A DNA stretch of 24,792 nt. Origin: a virus. The position numbers and the translations under genes were made by a program. Location: positions 1-24,792 of the IMG/VR virus record IMGVR_UViG_3300037882_004745. The stretch is one strand, 5' to 3'. Positions 1-5,822 of the stretch are shown one piece after another. The notes beneath the pieces were generated by a model, which was not told the DNA's origin, did no database searches, and worked only from the letters and a program-made list of their open reading frames with translations. The stretch's first letter is position 1. Each line of letters starts with the position of its first letter.

Positions 1-37
1 AATTGGATAAATTAAAAATTTTTGAATGAAATTTTTG

Positions 38-76
38 GAAAAGAAAAAGGCGCCAAAGAAATTAATCTTGGCGCCT
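38..76 (-). terminator. Rho-independent terminator closing the left cassette
   Basis: A perfect 9-bp inverted repeat (AGGCGCCAA at 48-56, TTGGCGCCT at 68-76) has an 11-nt loop. Read leftward it is followed directly by a T-rich tract (TTTTTCTTTTCC). The GC-rich stem stands out in AT-rich DNA. It lies downstream of the three small paralogs and the decayed fourth copy, so it ends the leftward transcription unit that begins near 4490. Confidence 0.88.
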
Positions 77-163
77 CAATTTTAAGCAGATGATTTTTAT
101 TCAAATTCTTTTAACAAAAATCAAATTAATTCCCAAATGTCTGAACAAATAATTTCTTTCATA

Positions 164-478
164 TTAAATATCCAAATTATTCAAAAGATTTTGTTTTTCT
201 ATTAAATTATTTATTAAGTAAGGAATTGCATCACAAAATATTTTAATATCTACACTGCCAATTTTACCATTATAGTCATTCAGTATTCTTTATAAGAAAA
301 TAAAATATTTTTCATTATAAAATTTATATCATAGTTCCAACTGGTAATTCTCTTTAGGTATAGAAAATATTTTATTCCCAATAAATATATTTATTAAATA
401 TGATTCACATTTATTTTGTTTATATGTAGATTATTATCTCTTTTGTAAGATATAATTGCATATATTAAATTTCTGAGT
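164..478 (-). pseudogene. Decayed fourth copy of the small tandem paralog family
   Basis: No intact gene is present, but one leftward frame running to TAA at 164-166 reads as a member of the same family as the next two genes upstream. Across the wreck it gives IFIGNKIFSIPKENYQLEL, then RILNDYNGK, then AIPYLINNLIEK. The neighbour at 842-1183 has IFMIDETKLTIPK and LLRFLNDCDFN in the same order and spacing, and the neighbour at 489-845 has LRLLNDYDEN followed by LTYLIEKL. The frame is broken by several in-frame stops (a TAA pair near the start, a TGA and a TAA), and no usable start codon is visible. The resemblance runs through almost the whole length, so this is a dead duplicate and not chance similarity. 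The exact 5' limit is uncertain. Confidence 0.72.
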
Positions 479-488
479 GTATTATACC

Positions 489-845
489 TCATTTAAACGT
501 TTTCATACTCCTGTCTAATTTTTCAATTAAATATGTCAATGCTGAAATAAATGAATAAATAGATTTTAAATTTTTGTCATTTTCATCATAGTCATTCAAC
601 AATCGTAAAATTATTTCTTTTCTATCTTTATCTAAAAATGATTCAACTACATATAAATTAAATCCAGTATTACTAATTCCATGTGAAGATAAAGAAAATT
701 TATTGATCATAAATTTTTTACTTTTAGAATTAATAGAAACAAAATTATCATCCACAATAATTGCTTCCAAATAATTACCTTCTAATTTATGAAATAAACA
801 AGATTGTACTAATAAATATAAGGTTGGACAAATTTCTTGATTCAT
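489..845 (-). CDS. Small tandem paralog, unknown function (copy A)
   Basis: This 118-residue protein belongs to no family I recognise. It has no signal peptide or membrane segment and is rich in Lys, Asn, Ile and Leu. Its C-terminal half (ILRLLNDYDEN, then a helix ending in LIEKLDRSMKTFK) matches the same region of the next gene upstream (LLRFLNDCDFN, LIKILERKLKAFE), so the two are diverged tandem duplicates. Its ATG overlaps the upstream stop as ATGA, which points to translational coupling. It is the last intact gene of the leftward cassette before the decayed copy and the terminator. Repeated duplication with rapid divergence suggests selection for variation, but no activity can be assigned. 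Confidence 0.72.
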   Translation of the reverse strand: MNQEICPTLYLLVQSCLFHKLEGNYLEAIIVDDNFVSINSKSKKFMINKFSLSSHGISNTGFNLYVVESFLDKDRKEIILRLLNDYDENDKNLKSIYSFISALTYLIEKLDRSMKTFK

Positions 846-1183
846 TCAAATGCCTTTAATTTTCTTTCTAATATTTTTATCAATCCTGGTAAATAATCAT
901 AAAACTGATCAAATTTTCTTGAATCTTCATAAGGATTAAAATCACAATCATTTAAGAATCTCAAAAGTATATTCATATTTGATTCGTTAATTATACACAA
1001 GGAAGTATAATTAAAAGAAATTTTTGGAATTGTTAATTTGGTTTCGTCGATCATAAAAATATATAAATCGTTAATTAATTTAACAAATTTTATTTCACTT
1101 TTTGTTTTAAATTTTAAATAAATAAGATTTTGAATCAACGGTTCCGGATATTGATGTTCTTTTAAATTTTCACTTATATTCAT
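842..1183 (-). CDS. Small tandem paralog, unknown function (copy B)
   Basis: This 113-residue acidic/basic mixed protein has no recognisable domain. It shares an LxRxLND core and a C-terminal amphipathic helix ending (L)K(A/T)F(E/K) with copy A and with the pseudogene. A weaker match of the last 20 residues links it to the next gene upstream. Its start codon overlaps the stop of that gene by one base (TAATG), and its own stop overlaps copy A (ATGA). The three genes are therefore almost certainly co-translated. Length and order suggest a family of small partner, inhibitor or anti-host proteins, but this is a guess. Confidence 0.72.
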   Translation of the reverse strand: MNISENLKEHQYPEPLIQNLIYLKFKTKSEIKFVKLINDLYIFMIDETKLTIPKISFNYTSLCIINESNMNILLRFLNDCDFNPYEDSRKFDQFYDYLPGLIKILERKLKAFE

Positions 1184-1485
1184 TATTCAAATGTTTTTAA
1201 TTTTGAAATTTTTTCTTTTATCACCGAAATTAATAATTCTGGTTGATAACAAATATCAATTGAATTTATAACTGAAATCATTAATTTGCTAGTGTTTTTT
1301 ATTTCAAGATTATAATTTTTAATTAAATAATCTTTTGCAGATGTATTAAAACAAACAAATTCTCCAGTACAACCAGATTCAAATTTACCATCATTGCTAA
1401 TAAAAATAGCATATAATTTAACTTCATTTTTAATTTTATTATTTACCAAATCAAATAGTAATTTTCTATGGCTATTATAAATCAT
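1183..1485 (-). CDS. Small tandem paralog, unknown function (copy C, most diverged)
   Basis: This 100-residue protein is not recognised. The C-terminal end (LLISVIKEKISKLKTFE) resembles the ends of copies A and B (LIEKLDRSMKTFK, LIKILERKLKAFE). The predicted strand-rich middle is only weakly alike, so it is either a strongly diverged paralog or an unrelated protein with a similar tail. Its ATG overlaps the TGA of the methyltransferase-like gene (ATGA), which ties the small-protein set to that enzyme in one translationally coupled row. Confidence 0.68.
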   Translation of the reverse strand: MIYNSHRKLLFDLVNNKIKNEVKLYAIFISNDGKFESGCTGEFVCFNTSAKDYLIKNYNLEIKNTSKLMISVINSIDICYQPELLISVIKEKISKLKTFE

Positions 1486-2540
1486 TTTACATTTTTAAAT
1501 ACAAAAAATGGTTCAAATTTTTCTACTCCCGCAGTTTTTGTTAAATGACTTCTTACTGTCTTTAACTTTAAAATCTCCACCGGCTCCCCAAATTTTTTCT
1601 TCGCCATCGAAATCATTCGTTCATATTTTTCTGTTATATTTAATCCAAACGTTTTCCCAGGCTTCAACATCCATTTTACATTATCTAATGTTCCAGACCA
1701 ATATTTATCATAAAAATAATTTTCATCTTTATTATATGCTTGACTCGAATCTTCACTGTAATATTCTTGATCATAATACGGAGGAGAACTCCAATATAAA
1801 TCAACAGAATTTTCTTCGCCTCGATATTCCTCAGAACCACTTTGAATTAATTTCACATTTTTAAATTCAAAATATTCAACCATCTTTTCCAATTCAGGAA
1901 CCGTTAATGGATCAGTTCCAATATAACTTCTTCCACAACTCATCGCTCCCAATAACCGTCCCCCAAATCCACAAGAATAATCTCCAACCACATCTCCAAC
2001 TTGACTGTATTTTTCATATATAAATTTAGCTACGTCAGGTTTAAACATGCTTGTAGCATTAATCATTCTCATACTTCGCATTCCTTGAATAAACATTTTA
2101 AAGCTTAAATTAAAAGCTTCATTTACCCCAGGACGAATCACTCCATTTTTTTCGTCATCTTCCAACCAATCCAATCCCAATCTATTTTCAATGATTCTTT
2201 TTAGCTTTTTATCATCGTTAAATATTTCAATTAAATTTTGCTTTCCTCTTTCAGAGGTATTATAAAAACTATGGCAAAAATATCTGCAAATATTTGTCGC
2301 CAATGAACTGTTATTATTCACTACATCTAATTCAACATTAACTTTATAATTACACAATCTAGCATATTCTTTTTTTAAATCACCCTCTTTATCAGGATAA
2401 ACAAATCCCGATTCTCTCAGCTTTTCAAAAATAGGCTCAACCAATTCTAATCTTTCATTTTTATTTAAGCTTTGAATATAATGTTTATCAATTTTTTGAC
2501 CATTAATAACCAAAACTTCATCGTATTTTAATTTTGCCAT
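1482..2540 (-). CDS. SPPY-motif methyltransferase-like protein (probable DNA modification enzyme)
   Basis: This 352-residue protein has a C-terminal Rossmann methyltransferase core. A glycine-rich AdoMet loop (VGDYSCGFGGR, about 185-195) precedes an acidic residue after a strand (IGTD, D210) and the catalytic tetrapeptide SPPY (252-255). SPPY/NPPY is motif IV of amino-methylating DNA methylases, and SPPY is most common in N4-cytosine enzymes. About 160 N-terminal residues are helical and unassigned; they could bind target or partner. There is no obvious restriction partner. The gene starts inside the end of the acyltransferase gene (23-nt overlap) with AAAGGAG upstream. Together these suggest methylation or a larger base modification. 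A non-DNA substrate is possible. Confidence 0.72.
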   Translation of the reverse strand: MAKLKYDEVLVINGQKIDKHYIQSLNKNERLELVEPIFEKLRESGFVYPDKEGDLKKEYARLCNYKVNVELDVVNNNSSLATNICRYFCHSFYNTSERGKQNLIEIFNDDKKLKRIIENRLGLDWLEDDEKNGVIRPGVNEAFNLSFKMFIQGMRSMRMINATSMFKPDVAKFIYEKYSQVGDVVGDYSCGFGGRLLGAMSCGRSYIGTDPLTVPELEKMVEYFEFKNVKLIQSGSEEYRGEENSVDLYWSSPPYYDQEYYSEDSSQAYNKDENYFYDKYWSGTLDNVKWMLKPGKTFGLNITEKYERMISMAKKKFGEPVEILKLKTVRSHLTKTAGVEKFEPFFVFKNVK

Positions 2541-3288
2541 TGTAATGAATTTTCTCCTTTGAATTTGGAAATTTGCTTTTATAAAAAATTAAACCCTTTG
2601 TAGCTTGTCCTAAATTAATTTCAAATTCTCCAACTTTATTAAAAACTCGTTTGTAAATTTGCATATCTGTAAATTCAGAAATCCCAATGTAATTCTTAGC
2701 CAATGCTTTGCCAATAACATAAGAACAATTTCCATTAACTATTGGACTCAATGTTCCAAATGAAATCAATCGATCCACATCATAAACAAATATATTTTCA
2801 CAATTAACATGAAAATTATTTCGATAAAAAAACAAATTCTTTCCAGAAAAATCTCGAAAATATTTATCAGCCAATGTATCTCGCCAAGTAGAGATTAATT
2901 TTTCTACATCGCCAATATTTCTAAAATTACTTTCAATAGTTAAATTTAATTTCTCACACCGATTTATATTGTTTCTAATTTTCTTAAATTTAACTCCAGG
3001 CAATTTTAAAAAATCCGAATCAACCAAATATCCAATTGAAATATTTTTATCTTTATCAACATCAAAATTACTTTTCAAGATATTAAAATTATCTTCAGAC
3101 ACATAATGAATTGATAATTCAGGAAATTTTCTTAATTCAACAAGATCATTTTCAAGAATTGTATTTAAAAATGTTACATGTTGCTTTTTTCCAACCGTCC
3201 AGAAAAAACAATTATTGATCACTTGAATATTTTTAGATTGCGGTCCCAATAAACATTTAGCGCTATATTCATTAATAAAATTATTCAT
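2518..3288 (-). CDS. DUF2156/GNAT-fold acyltransferase-like protein
   Basis: This 256-residue protein resembles the DUF2156 (phosphatidylglycerol lysyltransferase-type, double-GNAT) acyltransferases. It has the basic KFKKIRNNINR segment (100-110), like the KRN(H/x)INRF motif of that family. Its C-terminal block EINLGQATKGLIFYKSKF (223-240) is like their glycine-plus-KxxxxP ending. A middle segment (about 165-195) reads as the GNAT strand pair. Relatives move acyl or aminoacyl groups, often from aminoacyl-tRNA, and the unrelated-in-sequence GNAT protein Mom of phage Mu modifies adenine in DNA. The overlap with the methyltransferase-like gene suggests the two act on one substrate; that is inference. 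The start follows CGGAG at good spacing. Confidence 0.6.
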   Translation of the reverse strand: MNNFINEYSAKCLLGPQSKNIQVINNCFFWTVGKKQHVTFLNTILENDLVELRKFPELSIHYVSEDNFNILKSNFDVDKDKNISIGYLVDSDFLKLPGVKFKKIRNNINRCEKLNLTIESNFRNIGDVEKLISTWRDTLADKYFRDFSGKNLFFYRNNFHVNCENIFVYDVDRLISFGTLSPIVNGNCSYVIGKALAKNYIGISEFTDMQIYKRVFNKVGEFEINLGQATKGLIFYKSKFPNSKEKIHYNGKIKIR

Positions 3289-3348
3289 ATTATGGCTCCG
3301 AAATCAATGTAAAATTTTAAAAATTAATGTCAAGATGTGGAGAAATTT

Positions 3349-4452
3349 TTAAAATGATTTTAAACCAAGACCATCAAAAATTCTTTTACATTCATCATAA
3401 TTACAATATTTTCTTTCGAAAGATATATTACGTTCATCAAAAGCTTCCTTAATTAAGTGATGTTTCACATCATACAAACCAGAAAGTGCTTTAATAGACA
3501 TTCCAAAATCATTATGCAAACATAAAATGTCATTAAAATTATGCGCAATTAGTTCTTTATGAGTCATTGGACGCGGAACATAGTTTTTAACATAATTAGG
3601 AAGAGAGTTATATTTTGCTTTGATCAATTGATATTTATTATATTTTCTTGTTAGATACATATTTGCATCTTTGTATAACCAATCAAGAAATTTAGTACAT
3701 CTTGCGAATGATTTTATTGCTATGATTGACATGTCATCAGTAGTAACGCAAGGCATTTCAGTTGTGTGAAAATCTATATTTAAAATTTCTTTAAAATAAT
3801 TAACCAGATGATTATTTAAATCAATACTATTTATTAAATTTACAGAACACGAACATTCTTTGGCTTTTGGAGATGTAATATAGATCCATCCATCACCATC
3901 AATCATACCTCTAACGAAATGTGAGTAAAGATTTAAATCTAAATTTGTGGGATTTTTAAGAATGGTAGATTTATTTTCGCACACTCCCCATTTATCCCTT
4001 AATGTAGAAACCATTTGTTTACTATGCAATGCAATTTTGCAATATTTTCTTTTCTCATCATCCTCATATTCTTTAACCATATCTTCTTCAGATATTAATT
4101 TATTAAAATGTTTTAAAATGTGAATATCTTTTGCCGCTAATCCTATTCGTAATGTATAGCCTCCAGTTGAATATCCAACAGACCCGTCAGCGTATATAAA
4201 TCCGAGCATATATGCTTTTTCTTCTGTATCAATTTCGTCAAACCAATGTTCATCAAAGAAGTGAATTCTGCCATATACACGATTCGTATTAATTTCCTCA
4301 GCAGCAAATTTTGGATATAAATATTTTCTATGTATTCCTACAATTTTTCCTATTTCAGTTAAACTTTTACCTTCATTAAATAATTTTATTATTTCTGTCC
4401 ATTTATACTTTACCATTTGCTTTTGAGTTAATTTTAATTCTTTATCTTGCAT
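3349..4452 (-). CDS. LAGLIDADG homing endonuclease, free-standing
   Basis: This 367-residue protein carries two LAGLIDADG helices: AYMLGFIYADG (about 80-90) and FVRGMIDGDG (about 179-188). Each ends in the acidic residue that binds the catalytic metal, so this is a single-chain, two-domain enzyme of normal size. The N-terminal 50 residues (IGKIVGIHRKYLYPKF) look like a helix-turn-helix DNA-binding unit, and a second one may lie near the C-terminus (IKALSGLYDVKHHLIKEAF). It is not inside an intron or intein that I can see. It is the first gene after the promoter at 4492-4519, and it lies just past the capsid gene's terminator, a typical insertion site for a mobile endonuclease gene. Confidence 0.92.
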   Translation of the reverse strand: MQDKELKLTQKQMVKYKWTEIIKLFNEGKSLTEIGKIVGIHRKYLYPKFAAEEINTNRVYGRIHFFDEHWFDEIDTEEKAYMLGFIYADGSVGYSTGGYTLRIGLAAKDIHILKHFNKLISEEDMVKEYEDDEKRKYCKIALHSKQMVSTLRDKWGVCENKSTILKNPTNLDLNLYSHFVRGMIDGDGWIYITSPKAKECSCSVNLINSIDLNNHLVNYFKEILNIDFHTTEMPCVTTDDMSIIAIKSFARCTKFLDWLYKDANMYLTRKYNKYQLIKAKYNSLPNYVKNYVPRPMTHKELIAHNFNDILCLHNDFGMSIKALSGLYDVKHHLIKEAFDERNISFERKYCNYDECKRIFDGLGLKSF

Positions 4453-4491
4453 TTTATTCTCTTAAAAATTAAATTTTTAGTCAGTATGGAA

Positions 4492-4519
4492 AGTATAATT
4501 CTTTTTTTAATTGTGTCAA
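4492..4519 (-). promoter_or_regulatory. Sigma70-type promoter of the left cassette
   Basis: Read leftward, TTGACA (4519-4514) is followed after 16 nt by TATACT (4497-4492). This is a consensus -35 box and a five-of-six -10 box. Transcription would start near 4485, about 30 nt before the endonuclease ATG at 4452, which has AAGAGA as its ribosome site. It lies between the capsid terminator and the first cassette gene, exactly where an independent promoter would be needed. It is the best bacterial-type promoter in the window. Confidence 0.68.
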
Positions 4520-4534
4520 TTGTTTAAACAATTG
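4517..4534. promoter_or_regulatory. Perfect 18-bp palindrome overlapping the -35 box (candidate operator)
   Basis: CAATTGTTTAAACAATTG is a perfect inverted repeat with no spacer. Its last three bases (read leftward) are the TTG of the promoter's TTGACA. A dimeric repressor bound here would block RNA polymerase. The repressor is not encoded next to it as far as I can tell; a host or phage factor, or the endonuclease's N-terminal helix-turn-helix, could bind. Confidence 0.5.
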
Positions 4535-4571
4535 CTGAATTTTAAAATAATTTTTGCGGCGAAATATGACG

Positions 4572-4602
4572 GTAAGAAAGAAACCGCCCCATAGAGGCGG
4601 TT
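4572..4602 (-). terminator. Rho-independent terminator of the major capsid gene
   Basis: The inverted repeat AACCGCC (4582-4588) and GGCGGTT (4596-4602) has a 7-nt loop and is followed leftward by TCTTTCTT. It begins about 37 nt after the capsid stop codon and separates the capsid transcript from the left cassette. Confidence 0.88.
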
Positions 4603-4638
4603 AAGTTAAAATAAGATGTTATATGTTAGTTAGAAAGA

Positions 4639-5652
4639 TTATTCGATAACAAGTGATTTTTTACCAGCTGAAACACCACGAGGATTGATAATTCCAATTC
4701 CAATACATTCTGAAACAACCCAACCAAGAGATAATCTTTTTGGTTCGTCCGCTGGGAGTACCTCTATGTCTTGGCGTATGGGCATTACTCCAACGAATTC
4801 TGGGTCAGCCGTAGCATAGAGGGAGCCTGGCGGAACGATTTTACTTACCATTATATCCGCCGCAAAAATCTGACCATATAAACCAGTTTGAAGTACTTCT
4901 CTCATGGTTACTGGATCAAAATCTCCACCACCAACTCCTTGACCACCACCAGCACCCCAACGTAGAATATCTGAAAACTCATTGATATTCATAAAGTATT
5001 TGGAAGTAACAAGGTCCCAATGATCAATTTGAACTTTTAGTTCAATAAGATCTCTTTTGAGTAAACCAGCATCTGAAATATCACTTACGATATTTTCTAC
5101 TGAAGCAGCCGCATCAAGAGCAGCAAAACCGTTTGCATCTTCTTGCGCCATTAATTCTTGACGAGCTTTTTGAACAGCACGATCAATGACGTTAAAACGA
5201 CGACGACGAACTTCATTAATACGAACAGTTGGATTTGAATAAAGTTCAAATTCAGGAACAACAACACGTTCACCGAAAATTCTTGATTCTGGACCTGAAC
5301 CGTTTGAACTTACAACAACAGCTTGAACGTCAATATCTCGTTCATAGGAAGGAATCGCACCTGGACCGAGAGGATCAACAACAAGAGCACGACGAAAAAT
5401 CCCGTGGTAATCCAAATTTCTGCGAATTGGATTAGCCATTGATTGAGCAAGAGCAGTTTTACCATCTTGCGTATAAATAGCGCGTGAAACAAGATCATCG
5501 GCTTCTGCATCTGAAAAACCTGATTGACCAGTCATTCCTAAATTGGCTGGTTGGTTTTCTTCTAAAAGAGATGCGTACTTAACTAAATTTTGAAGCATAT
5601 CTCTCATGCTGCTTGCATTCATTTGTCCTTGACTATTAAACATTTGATTCAT
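4639..5652 (-). CDS. Major capsid protein (HK97-fold type)
   Basis: This 337-residue protein has the profile of phage coat proteins. A flexible Gln/Asn-rich N-terminus is followed by FSDAEADDLVSRAIYTQDGK, an Arg-rich region RINEVRRRRFNVIDRAVQ (a spine-helix-like segment with regular charge), a glycine-rich loop near 235-243, and a C-terminal domain ending in GWVVSECIGIGIINPRG, typical of HK97-type axial/peripheral domains in many large environmental phages. It has clearly richer GC and better codon choice than its neighbours, as expected for the most abundant virion protein. AAAGGA lies 8-9 nt before the ATG, and a strong terminator follows. It stands alone as a transcription unit between two mobile nuclease genes. 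Identity is by overall pattern, not by a database match. Confidence 0.85.
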   Translation of the reverse strand: MNQMFNSQGQMNASSMRDMLQNLVKYASLLEENQPANLGMTGQSGFSDAEADDLVSRAIYTQDGKTALAQSMANPIRRNLDYHGIFRRALVVDPLGPGAIPSYERDIDVQAVVVSSNGSGPESRIFGERVVVPEFELYSNPTVRINEVRRRRFNVIDRAVQKARQELMAQEDANGFAALDAAASVENIVSDISDAGLLKRDLIELKVQIDHWDLVTSKYFMNINEFSDILRWGAGGGQGVGGGDFDPVTMREVLQTGLYGQIFAADIMVSKIVPPGSLYATADPEFVGVMPIRQDIEVLPADEPKRLSLGWVVSECIGIGIINPRGVSAGKKSLVIE

Positions 5653-5822
5653 TTATATTTTCCTTTTGAATTAATTTCCAGTTTCCCAGAAACAGTGAAT
5701 ATTCTACTTAATATTTTATTATTCTTATTTTATTAACAAAAATAATAAAATTTAGTGGAAAAATGTAAAAATCTAGTTTTTAAGTCTAAAAATAAAGTTA
5801 TATATGTGATTGCGAGAAAAAA

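Noticed and set aside
164-478. Stop-codon reassignment to rescue the broken fourth paralog
   Set aside because: Its stops are TAA and TGA, which end every intact gene in the window, so reading them through is not plausible.
1508-1864. Rightward open frame of 118 codons opposite the methyltransferase-like gene
   Set aside because: It is antisense to a well-supported gene with recognisable motifs, and its own translation shows nothing familiar.
3305-3333. TTGACA followed by TACATT upstream of the acyltransferase gene
   Set aside because: The -10 match is poor and transcription would start at or inside the ribosome site. The upstream promoter at 4492-4519 explains the unit.
3289-4638. Group I intron or intein around the LAGLIDADG gene
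   Set aside because: Neither side shows a split gene, and the gene lies between a terminator with its own promoter and an independent start. It is free-standing.
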